Shown here: piece by piece, positions 7,925 through 16,657 of the stretch | Layout: every line of letters starts with the position of its first letter | How positions within the stretch are numbered: the stretch's first letter is position 1 | Source: DASUHT01 sp038230835 | GTDB taxonomy: Bacteria; Actinomycetota; Thermoleophilia; Gaiellales; JAICJC01 | Length of the DNA stretch: 64,000 nucleotides | Direction of reading: 5' to 3' | NCBI GenBank assembly: GCA_038230835.1 | Contig: JBBRMM010000005.1 | Location: forward strand, 119,400 to 183,399 | The notes under the pieces: generated by a model | The model's input: only the letters and a program-made list of their open reading frames with translations | Told to the model about the DNA's origin: nothing | The model's database searches: none | Position numbers and translations under genes: made by a program

Positions 7925-9268
7925 ATGTTCGACTCACTCTCAGACCGGCTCGGGGCGACCCTGGACGGGCTGCGCGGCAAGGGCCGGCTGAGCGAGGACG
8001 ACATCAACGCCGCGATGCGCGAGATCCGCCTGGCGCTGCTCGAGGCGGACGTCAACTTCACCGTGGTCAAGCAGTTCGTGGCCGCCGTCAAGGAGCGGGC
8101 GATGGGCTCGGACGTGCTGGACAGCCTGACCCCGGGCCAGCAGGTGATCAAGATCGTGCACGAGGAGCTGACCGAGCTGATGGGCACCGCCGGGAGCGGC
8201 CTGGCGTTCTCGAACCGTCCGCCGACGGTTATCCTCATGGCCGGGCTGCAGGGCTCGGGCAAGACCACCGCCTGCGGCAAGCTGGCCCGGCTGCTGGCCA
8301 AGCAGAAGCGCTCGCCCGCCCTGGTGGCGTGCGATCTGCAGCGCCCGGCCGCGATCCAGCAGCTGCAGACGCTCGGCAAGTCGCTCCAGGTACCGGTGTT
8401 CGAGCGCGGTACCGACGCCGACCCGGTCGAGACCGCCGCCTGGGGCGTCGAGCAGGCGCGCGCCCAGGGTCGCGACGTCGTCATCGTCGACACCGCAGGG
8501 CGCCTGCACGTCGACGAGCAGTTGATGGACGAACTGGTGCGGATCAAGAAAGCGGTCAAGCCTCACAACGTCCTGCTGGTGCTCGACTCGATGACCGGCC
8601 AGGACGCCGTCAACGTGGCTCAAGCGTTCAGCGAGGCGGTGGACTACGACGGTGTGATCCTGACCAAGCTCGACGGCGACGCCAGGGGTGGCGCGGCGCT
8701 GGCCGTGCGGGCCGTGACCGGCAAACCGATCAAGTTCGTGTCGGTGGGGGAGAAGCTGGATCAGCTGGAGCCGTTCCACCCCGAACGGCTGGCCTCCCGG
8801 ATCCTCGGCATGGGCGACGTGCTGAGCCTGATCGAGCGCGCCCAGGAGCAGTTCGACGAGCAGGAGACGGCCGAGCTCGAAGCCAAGATGCGCAAGGCCG
8901 AGTTCACGCTCGACGACTATCTGACGCACATGCGCTCGGCCCGCAAGATGATGGCCGGCCAGGGGGTCGAGGGCATCCTGGGCATGCTCCCGGGTGTCGG
9001 TCGTCAGTTGCGCCAGCAGATCCGCGGCGCGAACGTCGACGAGCGCCAGTTCGACCGCATCGAGGCGGTCGTGCTCTCGATGACACCGGCCGAACGGCAC
9101 AACCCGCGCCTGATCAACGGCTCGCGGCGCAAGCGGATCGCCCAGGGCAGCGGGACGAGCGTGCAGCAGGTGAACCTGGTGATGGGCAACTTCCGTCAGA
9201 TGCAGAAGATGATGAAGCAGATGGGCCGCGGCAAGATGCCGAACCTGGGCGGTCTGCTCGGGCGCTGA
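7925..9268 (+). CDS. ffh: Signal recognition particle protein Ffh
   Basis: A 447-residue SRP54 GTPase that binds signal peptides and 4.5S RNA. It has an N domain, a G domain with GLQGSGKTT near residue 108, DTAGR, TKLDGDARGG, and a methionine-rich M domain ending in MQKMMKQMGRGKM. ATG 7925 matches the conserved start MFDSLSDRLG; the frame is open further upstream through the G-rich leader but without homology. rpsP follows 48 bases downstream. Confidence 0.98.
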   Translation: MFDSLSDRLGATLDGLRGKGRLSEDDINAAMREIRLALLEADVNFTVVKQFVAAVKERAMGSDVLDSLTPGQQVIKIVHEELTELMGTAGSGLAFSNRPPTVILMAGLQGSGKTTACGKLARLLAKQKRSPALVACDLQRPAAIQQLQTLGKSLQVPVFERGTDADPVETAAWGVEQARAQGRDVVIVDTAGRLHVDEQLMDELVRIKKAVKPHNVLLVLDSMTGQDAVNVAQAFSEAVDYDGVILTKLDGDARGGAALAVRAVTGKPIKFVSVGEKLDQLEPFHPERLASRILGMGDVLSLIERAQEQFDEQETAELEAKMRKAEFTLDDYLTHMRSARKMMAGQGVEGILGMLPGVGRQLRQQIRGANVDERQFDRIEAVVLSMTPAERHNPRLINGSRRKRIAQGSGTSVQQVNLVMGNFRQMQKMMKQMGRGKMPNLGGLLGR

Positions 9269-9316
9269 CGCCGCTCGGCTAGACTCTCGGATCGAAAGCG
9301 TCCCGACGGAGGGAAT

Positions 9317-9556
9317 GTGGCAGTCAAGATCCGCCTCGCGCGGCACGGTTCCAAGAAGAACCCGATCTATCGGGTGGTCGTCGCCGACTCCCGGGTGCAG
9401 CGCGACGGGCGCACGATCGAGGAGATCGGCAAGTACAACCCGCAGCACGAGCCGTCGCTGATCGACATCGACACCGACCGCGCCCGGCACTGGCTGGCCC
9501 GCGGCGCGCAGCCGACCGACCCGGTGGCGAAGCTGCTCAAGATCGCCGGCGTCTAG
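9317..9556 (+). CDS. rpsP: 30S ribosomal protein S16
   Basis: A 79-residue small-subunit protein starting AVKIRLARHGSKKNPIYRVVVADSR, which is diagnostic of S16. GTG start at 9317. A TAGACT hexamer at 9280-9285 could be the -10 of a promoter inside the ffh-rpsP gap. It is followed after five bases by the KH-domain gene in the usual rpsP-khpA-rimM-trmD-rplS order. Confidence 0.97.
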   Translation: MAVKIRLARHGSKKNPIYRVVVADSRVQRDGRTIEEIGKYNPQHEPSLIDIDTDRARHWLARGAQPTDPVAKLLKIAGV

Positions 9557-9561
9557 CAGCG

Positions 9562-9795
9562 GTGGAGGAGTTGCTCGCCTACCTCGCCCGCCAGCTGGTC
9601 GATCATCCCGACCAGGTGCGCGTCGAGACGACGCGCTCCGAGTCGGGCGAGTTGGTGCTCGAGCTCCATGTGGCGCCCGATGACGTGGGCAAGGTGATCG
9701 GCAAGCAGGGCCGGATCGCTCGTGCGCTGCGCACGGTGGTCAAGGCTTCGGCTGTGCGCACCGGCGGGCGCGTGCATGTCGAGATCGCGGCCTGA
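9562..9795 (+). CDS. khpA: KH-domain RNA-binding protein (KhpA/YlqC family)
   Basis: 77 residues forming a single KH domain with the GxxG-type loop in VGKVIGKQGRIARALRTVVKA. In Gram-positive bacteria this family pairs with KhpB and acts in RNA binding and cell-elongation control. GTG start five bases after the rpsP stop. The gene end overlaps the start assigned to rimM. Confidence 0.9.
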   Translation: MEELLAYLARQLVDHPDQVRVETTRSESGELVLELHVAPDDVGKVIGKQGRIARALRTVVKASAVRTGGRVHVEIAA

Positions 9796-10291
9796 CCCGA
9801 CTCCCTGGCGGCCGGCCGAGATCGTGGTCGGCGGCATCGGCCGCGCGCACGGCCTGGACGGTGCGGCCTACCTCGAGGGCCATGGCGGCGTCGTGCCGCT
9901 GCGCCCAGGGACGCGCGTTGACGTCGATGGGCGGCCGGCGGTGATCGCCGACCGCCGCGGCACCGATCAGCGGCCGATCCTGCGTCTGAACATCGCGTCC
10001 ACTCGCGAGCAGATCGAGGCGCTTCGCGGCGCCAAGGTGAGCGTGCCGGCCGCCGCGCTGCCGGCCGTCGACGAGGACGAGTACTTCCACGTCGACCTGA
10101 TCGGCTGTGCCGTGCACTGCGGCGATCGGCTCGTGGGCACGGTCTCCCAGGTCTTCCCGTATCCGGCCAACGACGTGCTCGAGGTGAGCGGCGACACCGA
10201 TCCGGTGCTGGTGCCCTTCGCAGCTGACGTCGTGCTCACCGTGGATGTGCCCGGGCGCCGGATCGAGCTTCGCGAGGGCTTCTTCGGGTGA
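9776..10291 (+). CDS. rimM: 16S rRNA processing protein RimM
   Basis: A 171-residue ribosome maturation factor for the 30S head, acting near S19. The N-terminal block IVVGGIGRAHGLDG and the C-terminal PRC-barrel (DLIGCAVHCGDRLVGTV, then NDVLEV and a VPFAADVVLTVD segment) fit the family. ATG 9776 overlaps the end of the KH gene by 20 bases; GTG 9824, just before the conserved block, is the alternative. It overlaps trmD by four bases. Confidence 0.9.
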   Translation: MSRSRPDPTPWRPAEIVVGGIGRAHGLDGAAYLEGHGGVVPLRPGTRVDVDGRPAVIADRRGTDQRPILRLNIASTREQIEALRGAKVSVPAAALPAVDEDEYFHVDLIGCAVHCGDRLVGTVSQVFPYPANDVLEVSGDTDPVLVPFAADVVLTVDVPGRRIELREGFFG

Positions 10292-10977
10292 CGCTGCAGA
10301 TCGACGTGTTCAGCCTCTTCCCGAGCCAGCTCGAGTGGCTGCGCGAGACCCGACCGGTGCGAAACGTGCTCGAGTCCGGCACGCTCGAGCTGCGCGTGTT
10401 CGACCTCCGTGACTGGGCGCTCGGGGACTACCGGCAGGTAGACGATCCCCCATACGGCGGCGGCGCCGGCATGCTGATCCGGGTCGACGTCGTGTGCGCG
10501 GCACTCGAGGGTGCGTACGGACAACCGATCGAGCAGCTGCGGGTCGAGCGACGGATCGTCGTGCTGACGCCGGTCGGCCGCCGCTTCGCCGATCCGGTGG
10601 CGGTCGAGTACGCCGGCTGCCAGCGTCTGACGCTGCTCTGCGGCCGGTACGAGGGCTTCGACCAGCGCGTGCACGACCACCTGGCCACGGAGGAGCTGTC
10701 GCTGGGGCCGTATGTCACCAGCGGCGGCGAGATTCCGGCCATGGCGGTGATCGATGCCGTCGTGCGCAAGCTGCCGGGAGCGCTGGGCAAGGAGCAGAGT
10801 CATCTGCTGGACTCGTTCTCCGAGGCGATGGGCGGCCGACCCGAGCACCCGCACTTCACCCGGCCGGAGGAGTTTCGCGGCTGGCGTGTGCCCCCGGTAC
10901 TGCTCTCCGGCCATCACGCACAGGTGGCGGCGTGGCGGGACGAGCGATCGGCGGAGCGAGACGCTTCCGATTTGTGA
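10288..10977 (+). CDS. trmD: tRNA (guanine-N1-)-methyltransferase TrmD
   Basis: A 229-residue SPOUT methyltransferase that makes m1G37 in tRNA from S-adenosylmethionine. Family blocks are DDPPYGGGAGM, CGRYEGFDQRV, the knot region TSGGEIPAM and the C-terminal HPHFTRPEEFRGWRVPPVLLSGHH. GTG 10288 overlaps the rimM stop, so translation is probably coupled. rplS starts 32 bases downstream. Confidence 0.97.
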   Translation: MTLQIDVFSLFPSQLEWLRETRPVRNVLESGTLELRVFDLRDWALGDYRQVDDPPYGGGAGMLIRVDVVCAALEGAYGQPIEQLRVERRIVVLTPVGRRFADPVAVEYAGCQRLTLLCGRYEGFDQRVHDHLATEELSLGPYVTSGGEIPAMAVIDAVVRKLPGALGKEQSHLLDSFSEAMGGRPEHPHFTRPEEFRGWRVPPVLLSGHHAQVAAWRDERSAERDASDL

Positions 10978-11009
10978 GCATTCCGGCCACCGGGTAGCAT
11001 CCCCTGGCC

Positions 11010-11351
11010 ATGACCGTGATCGGAGACATCGAAGCTCGGCAGCTGCGCGAGCTGCCGCGCTTCAAGGCCGGCGACACCGTACGCGTGCACTTCAAGGTGA
11101 TCGAGGGCCAGCGGCAGCGCGTCCAGGTCTTCGAGGGTGTCTGCATCGCGCGGTCGGGCGCCGGTGTGCGGGAAACGTTCACCGTGCGCAAGCAGTCGTT
11201 CGGAGTCGGTGTCGAGCGGACGTTCCCGGTGCACTCGCCGAAGATCGAGAAGGTGGACGTGGCCGCCGTCGGCGACGTCAGCCGGGCGAAGCTCTACTAC
11301 CTGCGCGGCAAGGTCGGCAAGGCCGCCCGCGTCCGCGAGAAGTCCCGCTAA
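11010..11351 (+). CDS. rplS: 50S ribosomal protein L19
   Basis: 113 residues with the L19 pattern FKAGDTVRVHFKVIEGQRQR, VFEGVCIARSG, ETFTVRKQSFGVGVERTFP and the basic tail KLYYLRGKVGKAARVREK. L19 lies at the 30S-50S interface. A TAGCAT hexamer at 10996-11001 resembles a -10 promoter element just before the ATG. lepB starts eight bases after its stop codon. Confidence 0.97.
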   Translation: MTVIGDIEARQLRELPRFKAGDTVRVHFKVIEGQRQRVQVFEGVCIARSGAGVRETFTVRKQSFGVGVERTFPVHSPKIEKVDVAAVGDVSRAKLYYLRGKVGKAARVREKSR

Positions 11352-11358
11352 GCGCGGG

Positions 11359-12096
11359 ATGGAGCCGCCGGACACGCGGCCGGGCGACGATCCGGCGCCG
11401 TACGTTCCCAAGCATGCAGCCGAGCCGCCGCTGACCGATTCGGCCTGGCCGGCGAGCCCGCCGATCGAGGGCGATCCCGAGTCCGAGCCGACGGCCCCGG
11501 AGACCGTCGAGGTGCCCGCGGGCAAGCCCAAGTCCAAGGCCGGCGTCAATCCGTTTGTGGAGCTCGTGGTCATCCTGGCGGTGGCGTTCGGGCTGGCCTA
11601 TCTCGTCCAGGGCTGGGTGGTCAAGCCCTACCGGATCCCGTCGATCTCGATGGAGCCCACCCTCCACATCGGCGACATGGTGCTGGTGAACCGCTTCATC
11701 TACCGCCTGCACGGCCCGGGGCGTGGAGACGTGATCGTGTTCCATCCGCCCGGCCGAGGGCAGACGCCGATCAGGGGTGCCACCACGGAGGCCGACGTCA
11801 ACTTCATCAAGCGTGTGATCGGCCTCCCGGGCGAGACGATCCAGGTCAGCCATGGCACGGTGTTCATCTGCACCGCCCCGCACCAGGGCTGCCGCGCGCT
11901 CCGCGAGCCGTACGCCGTCAAACAGCCGAGCGGTACCTACGGCCCCTACACCGTCCCCCGGGGCGACTACTTCGTGATGGGCGACAACCGCCCCAACAGC
12001 GACGACAGCCGCCTGTGGGGCCCGCTGCCGCGGCGCAACATCATCGGCGAGGCGTTCCTGATCTACTGGCCGCTGCGCCGAATCGGCACGCTTTAG
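11359..12096 (+). CDS. lepB: Signal peptidase I
   Basis: A 245-residue membrane serine protease that removes signal peptides from exported proteins. An acidic/proline-rich cytoplasmic N-terminus of about 60 residues is followed by one membrane segment (FVELVVILAVAFGLAYLVQGW). Then come the catalytic serine in PSISMEPTL, the catalytic lysine in FIKRVIGLPGE and the box GDNRPNSDDSR. ATG 11359 lies eight bases after rplS. Its place in the rplS-lepB-rnhB order is common in actinobacteria. Confidence 0.95.
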   Translation: MEPPDTRPGDDPAPYVPKHAAEPPLTDSAWPASPPIEGDPESEPTAPETVEVPAGKPKSKAGVNPFVELVVILAVAFGLAYLVQGWVVKPYRIPSISMEPTLHIGDMVLVNRFIYRLHGPGRGDVIVFHPPGRGQTPIRGATTEADVNFIKRVIGLPGETIQVSHGTVFICTAPHQGCRALREPYAVKQPSGTYGPYTVPRGDYFVMGDNRPNSDDSRLWGPLPRRNIIGEAFLIYWPLRRIGTL

Positions 12097-12144
12097 CGCG
12101 CTCCTTCGACAACCTGCGTCCGTCGGCGGCGGTACCGTAGGACG

Positions 12145-12816
12145 ATGCCCGCAACCGTCAGCCGCCGCCGCCGCCCGTCAACCGGACGCCGGCTACTGGC
12201 CCATGACCGCGGTCTCGGAGTGCGCTTCGTGGCTGGAGCCGACGAGGCCGGCCGCGGCTGTCTGGCCGGGCCGCTGGTGGCCGCCGCCGTGTGCCTCGAC
12301 GTCGAGCGGTTGACCGGCCGCCGGGCGACGCCGCTGGCTGATCTGAACGATTCCAAGCAGCACACTCCGGAGCGTCGCCAGCTCCTGTACTCGGCGGTGC
12401 TGGCCTGCGCATCGCAGATCTCGGTGTGCATGGTGCCGCCCGCGGACATCGATCGGCGTGGGCTGCACCGTTCCAACCTGGCGGCGCTCGAGCGGGCGCT
12501 CCGCGGGCTCTCGCCGCAGCCCGAGGTGTGTCTCACCGACGGCTTTCGGCTGGCCTGCGACGACCTCGAACATCGTGCGGTGGTGGGCGGCGACGCGCGC
12601 AGCGCCGCGATTGCGGCCGCCTCGATCGTGGCCAAGGTGACCCGCGACCGGTACATGCGCCGGATTGCCGACAGCTACCGCGGCTACGGGTTCGAGCGGC
12701 ACGTCGGCTACATCACCGCCGAGCACACGCAGGCCGTCCGTGATCTCGGCCCGACGCCGCTTCACCGCCGCTCGTTCGCAGCGGTCGCCTATGAGCAGCT
12801 CGGTCTCGAGCTCTGA
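12145..12816 (+). CDS. rnhB: Ribonuclease HII
   Basis: A 223-residue enzyme that nicks RNA in RNA-DNA hybrids and single ribonucleotides in DNA. GADEAGRGCLAGPLVAAAV carries the catalytic Asp-Glu pair; LNDSKQ, LTDG and AAASIVAKVTRD are the other conserved blocks. The N-terminal 25 residues are Arg-rich and not conserved, so a later start is possible. The 3' end overlaps the yraN start by 26 bases. Confidence 0.95.
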   Translation: MPATVSRRRRPSTGRRLLAHDRGLGVRFVAGADEAGRGCLAGPLVAAAVCLDVERLTGRRATPLADLNDSKQHTPERRQLLYSAVLACASQISVCMVPPADIDRRGLHRSNLAALERALRGLSPQPEVCLTDGFRLACDDLEHRAVVGGDARSAAIAAASIVAKVTRDRYMRRIADSYRGYGFERHVGYITAEHTQAVRDLGPTPLHRRSFAAVAYEQLGLEL

Positions 12817-13141
12817 GTATGGGCGGGCGGCCGAGACTGCGGCGGCGTGGCTGCTCCGCCTGCGCGGCCTTCGCATAGTCGGCCGCAACGTCCACGTCAG
12901 CGGTCGCGAGGTGGATCTGGTGGCCAGGCGCGGCCGGCTGCTCGTGGTGTGCGAGGTGAAGGCGCGGCGGCACGGCGGTCGTGGGGGCCCGGCCGAGGCG
13001 GTGGATGCCCGCAAGCGCCGGCGTCTGCGCGAGGCCGCCGAGTTGCTCGCCCAACGTGACCCGGGCGTCGAGCAGATCCGCTTCGACGTGGTGACCGTCA
13101 ACGGGCTGCGGATCCGGCATGTGCGCGACGCGTTCTCCTGA
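12791..13141 (+). CDS. YraN/UPF0102 family endonuclease-like protein
   Basis: A 116-residue protein of the UPF0102 family, with a restriction-endonuclease-like fold. The pattern GREVDLVARRGRLLVVCEVKAR contains the E...D...ExK catalytic arrangement. The exact role in the cell is not settled in the family. It starts inside rnhB and precedes comM, the usual rnhB-yraN-comM-dprA order. Confidence 0.9.
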   Translation: MSSSVSSSEYGRAAETAAAWLLRLRGLRIVGRNVHVSGREVDLVARRGRLLVVCEVKARRHGGRGGPAEAVDARKRRRLREAAELLAQRDPGVEQIRFDVVTVNGLRIRHVRDAFS

Positions 13142-13148
13142 CCGATTC

Positions 13149-13183
13149 GTGACGTATCGTCACCCACCGGCGCGCACCGGTGG
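13149..13183. repeat. Two adjacent hairpins between yraN and comM
   Basis: GTGACG-TAT-CGTCAC (13149-13163) followed directly by CCACCGG-CGCGCA-CCGGTGG (13164-13183), 15 bases before the comM start. No T-tract follows. They could act as a leader structure or an attenuation point. Confidence 0.4.
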
Positions 13184-13198
13184 CGGGATCATCCCGGC

Positions 13199-14629
13199 AT
13201 GGTCGCACGCACCACCACCTTCTGGCTGACCGGCCTGGACGCCCGCCGGGTGGACGTGGAGGCGCACGTGCACCGCGGCGTGCCGACGTTCGTGGTGGTC
13301 GGCCTGGCCGATCGCGCCGTGCAGGAGGCACGTCAGAGAGTGCGCAGTGGGATCACCTCGACCCAGTTCGAGTTCCCGCTGCGGAGGGTGACGGTGAACC
13401 TCGCTCCAGCCCACGAGCGTAAAGAGGGAGCGGGCTTCGACCTGGCCATCGCCCTGGCGGTGCTGGGGGCCTCGGGACAGGTGCCTCCAGCGCGGATCGC
13501 GCGCATCGCCGCCGCCGCCGAGCTGGCCCTGGACGGCACGCTGCGGCCGGTACGGGGGGCGCTGGCGATGGCGGCGGCGGCAGCTCGGCACGATCTGGAC
13601 GCGCTCGTGCTCGCGCCCGAGAGCGCGGGCGAGGCGGCGGCGATCGCCGGGGTGCCGGTGATGGCGGCGCGCACGCTCGACCAGGTCGTCGACCTGCTGT
13701 GGGGACGGGCGGAGCCCGAGCCGGTTCCGCCGCCGATTCCCGTTGCGGCCGGCGACCTGCCCGACCTGGCAGATGTGCGCGGCCAATCCGGGGCCCGGCG
13801 AGCGCTCGAGATCTCAGCGGCCGGCCGCCACAACCTCCTCATGGTCGGCCCGCCCGGCTCGGGCAAGACGATGCTCGCCCGGCGGCTGCCGGGCCTGCTG
13901 CCGGCGCCGAGCGTCGAGGAGTCGCTGGAGATCAGCCGCGTGCACTCGGCGGCCGGATTGCTCGAGCCGGGCACGCGCCTGGTCGGGCGGCCATTCCGGG
14001 CACCACACCACAGCGCATCGGCGGCCGCGCTGGTGGGAGGACGTTCGTTGCGCCCGGGGGAGGTGACCCTCGCCCACCACGGCGTGTTGTTCCTGGACGA
14101 GCTGCCGGAATTCAGCCGGCCGGCGCTGGAGGCGCTGCGCGTGCCACTCGAGGAGCGCGCGGTGACCATAGCGCGTGCGCACGGGTCGATCTCGATGCCG
14201 GCCGACTGCGTGGTGGTTGCTGCCATGAACCCCTGTCCGTGTGGGCACTCCGGCGACCCCGCGGTCGAGTGCACCTGCACCGCACAAAGGCTCGCGGCCT
14301 ACGTGGGACGGCTGAGCGGCCCGCTGCTCGACCGCTTCGAGTTGCGCGTGCATGCTCCGCGAGCGCTCGCGCACGGACCGGCCGGTGAGCCGTCGGCTGC
14401 CGTTGCCGATCGAGTCGCCGCGGCGCGGGAGCAGTTGGCCGCGGCGGGGCCGCGACTCGGCGAGGCGGCCGAGCGACTGCTCACGCGCGGGATCGACGCG
14501 ACGCTGCTTTCCGGGCGGGCCGCCGCACGTGCGCGGGCGGTCGCCGGGACGATCGCTGCGCTCTCGGGAACCGAGACCGTGTCAGCCGAGCACATGGCCG
14601 AGGCGCTGGCCTACCGGGAGGTGCGGTGA
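13199..14629 (+). CDS. comM: YifB/ComM-family AAA ATPase (Mg-chelatase-like)
   Basis: A 476-residue protein with an N-terminal Lon-like subdomain (VHRGVPTFVVVGLADRAVQE), an AAA+ core with GPPGSGKTM near residue 217 and Walker B GVLFLDELPEF, and a cysteine cluster CPCGHSGDPAVECTC. ComM is a hexameric helicase that aids branch migration during natural transformation. Its position before dprA supports a DNA-uptake/recombination role. The dprA start overlaps its stop by four bases. Confidence 0.93.
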   Translation: MVARTTTFWLTGLDARRVDVEAHVHRGVPTFVVVGLADRAVQEARQRVRSGITSTQFEFPLRRVTVNLAPAHERKEGAGFDLAIALAVLGASGQVPPARIARIAAAAELALDGTLRPVRGALAMAAAAARHDLDALVLAPESAGEAAAIAGVPVMAARTLDQVVDLLWGRAEPEPVPPPIPVAAGDLPDLADVRGQSGARRALEISAAGRHNLLMVGPPGSGKTMLARRLPGLLPAPSVEESLEISRVHSAAGLLEPGTRLVGRPFRAPHHSASAAALVGGRSLRPGEVTLAHHGVLFLDELPEFSRPALEALRVPLEERAVTIARAHGSISMPADCVVVAAMNPCPCGHSGDPAVECTCTAQRLAAYVGRLSGPLLDRFELRVHAPRALAHGPAGEPSAAVADRVAAAREQLAAAGPRLGEAAERLLTRGIDATLLSGRAAARARAVAGTIAALSGTETVSAEHMAEALAYREVR

Positions 14630-15721
14630 GCGCCGGCATCCGGGTTGCGATCGCCGCCGCCGAGACCGGTGTGGAACCGGCGGGCGTCGCCCGCCGAGCG
14701 GGCGGCTGCCGGGCGCTGATCGGGATGTCGAACGGCGAGCTTCGCCGCCTGGGCGTCCCCGGGCGGTTTGCCGACGCCATCCGTCGCAACCGATCGGCCG
14801 ATGTCGCCGCGTACCGGGTCAGGCTTGCCGACCGCGGCATCAGGTGCTTCGGCGTGGACGAGGACGCCTACCCTGCCGAGCTGCGCGACCTGGCCGACCC
14901 GCCGGTCGCCATCTACCTGCGCGGCGAGCACCGCCTGCCGTCAGCGGTGCGGCGGGTGTCGGTGGTCGGCTCTCGGCACCCCACCGACGCCGGGCTGCGG
15001 CTCACCCGCGAGCTGGCGCGCTTCGCCGCCGAGCGAGGGGTCGAGGTCGTCAGCGGGCTGGCGCTGGGCATCGACGCGGCTGCACACGGCGGCGCGCTGG
15101 ACGGTGGTAGGCCGACGGTGGCGGTGCTCGGCTGCGGCGTGGACGTCGTCTACCCGCGAACGAACGCCCGTCTGTCCGACCGCGTCGTGGCCGACGGCGT
15201 CGTCGTGTCGGAGTACGCCCCCGGTACCTCACCGGCGCCCTGGCGCTTCCCGGCGCGAAACCGGTTGATCGCCGCGCTTGCCGGAACCCTGCTGGTGGTC
15301 GAGGCACGCGGCCGTAGCGGTGCCTTGATCACGGCCGACCATGCGCTCGACCTGGGCCGCGACGTGCTGGCCGTCCCTGGGTCGCCCGCCGCAGCCGGAG
15401 CAGCCGGCACCAACGGCCTGATCAAGGCCGGTGCCGGCCTGATCGAAGACACAGCGGATCTCGCCGGCTGGCTGGACGTCGCCCCGCCCGGTGAGCGACC
15501 GCTCAACCTTCCCGCTCCGATGGCGGCGGTGCTCGATGCAATCGCGGAAGGGCCGGCACACACCGACGCGGTGGTCGAGCGGGTGGGGATGCCCGTCGCG
15601 GACGTCTCCTCGGCGGTGCTTCGCCTCGAGCTCGAGGGGCTGGTCACCCGCACCCGCGGTGGGGAACTGATCGCCGCCCGGCGGGCGGTGCCGGGCCGGT
15701 TGGTAGAATCGGCCGAAGCCT

Positions 15722-15723
<2 letters not shown>
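14626..15723 (+). CDS. dprA: DNA-processing protein DprA
   Basis: A 365-residue protein that loads RecA onto incoming single-stranded DNA. A central Rossmann-like domain contains VSVVGSRHPTDAG, EVVSGLALGIDAAAHGGAL, VAVLGCGVDVVYPR, and a GxxPxxWRFPARNRLIAAL block. A C-terminal winged helix (about residues 290-355) follows. GTG start overlaps the comM stop. The TAG stop shares two bases with the 5' end of the tRNA-Trp gene. Confidence 0.95.
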
Positions 15724-15794
<71 letters not shown>

Positions 15795-15954
15795 TTCCCG
15801 TCCCGGTACTGGCAGGGCTCAGGGAACGGCAACTGGTAGCCGGCGGACGCACGGGTTGAGTTGTGCCGACCATCACCGCAGGACGAAACGAATCTGGGCG
15901 GTGTCTGAACACCCGCGGAGGCGCCCTACTCGCGCACGACCTAGACTCCCCGCC

Positions 15955-16587
15955 GTGGCGGACTGGGTGACGATCTCCTCTCTGGCGACCGCGGGCGGCA
16001 CGCTTGTGCTCGGCGCCGCCACGTTCGCTTCAGTGCGCTCGGCAAACCGCGCCGCACGCGTCGCGGAGCAGGCGCTGCTGGTCGGCCTGCGACCGCTGCT
16101 CGTGCCCTCGCGGTTGGATGACCCCGTCCAGAAGGTGGGCTTTGCGGACGGCAAATGGATCACCGTGTCGGGAGGGCATGCCGTGGCGGAAGCTACGGAC
16201 GAGGCGGTCTACCTCGCGATGTCGCTGAGGAATGTCGGCAGCGGGATCGGTGTTCTGCATGGCTGGCGCTTCGTGCCTGAGGTGGTGCTGGGGGTGGATC
16301 GGCCGCCGCCGGAGGAGGAGTTCCACCGGCTCTCGCGCGACCTGTACGTTCCGGTCGGAGACGTCGCGTTCTGGCAGGGCACGTTCCGTGACCCCGCCTC
16401 CGGCGAGTTCACCGCCGCCCGAGCGGCGATCGAGGAGCGGGTGCGGCTCACCGTCCAGCTGCTCTACGGTGACCACGAGGGCGGCCAGCGGGTGATCAGC
16501 CACTTCGGTATCGCCCCTCGCGACGACGGGAGTTGGATCGCCTCCGCCGCCCGCCACTGGAACCTCGACCGCGACGATCCCCGCTAG
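15955..16587 (+). CDS. Hypothetical membrane-anchored protein
   Basis: A 210-residue protein. An N-terminal hydrophobic segment (ISSLATAGGTLVLGAATFASV) is followed by a short basic stretch and a soluble domain of about 160 residues with several beta-strand-like stretches (RLTVQLLYGDHEGGQRVISHFGI). The pattern resembles small bacterial proteins annotated only as hypothetical. GTG 15955 was preferred because the hydrophobic segment begins right after it. I recognise no function. Confidence 0.6.
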   Translation: MADWVTISSLATAGGTLVLGAATFASVRSANRAARVAEQALLVGLRPLLVPSRLDDPVQKVGFADGKWITVSGGHAVAEATDEAVYLAMSLRNVGSGIGVLHGWRFVPEVVLGVDRPPPEEEFHRLSRDLYVPVGDVAFWQGTFRDPASGEFTAARAAIEERVRLTVQLLYGDHEGGQRVISHFGIAPRDDGSWIASAARHWNLDRDDPR

Positions 16588-16657
16588 AACCACCGCTTTA
16601 CAGGTTCGCGCCGAACCCGTAGGCTGGTCGTGTCAGGGTCGGTGATCCGGGGGAGGC

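Noticed and set aside
12145..12190. Arg/Pro-rich N-terminus of RNase HII taken as a targeting signal
   Set aside because: It has no hydrophobic core; it is more likely an unconserved tail or a start called too early.
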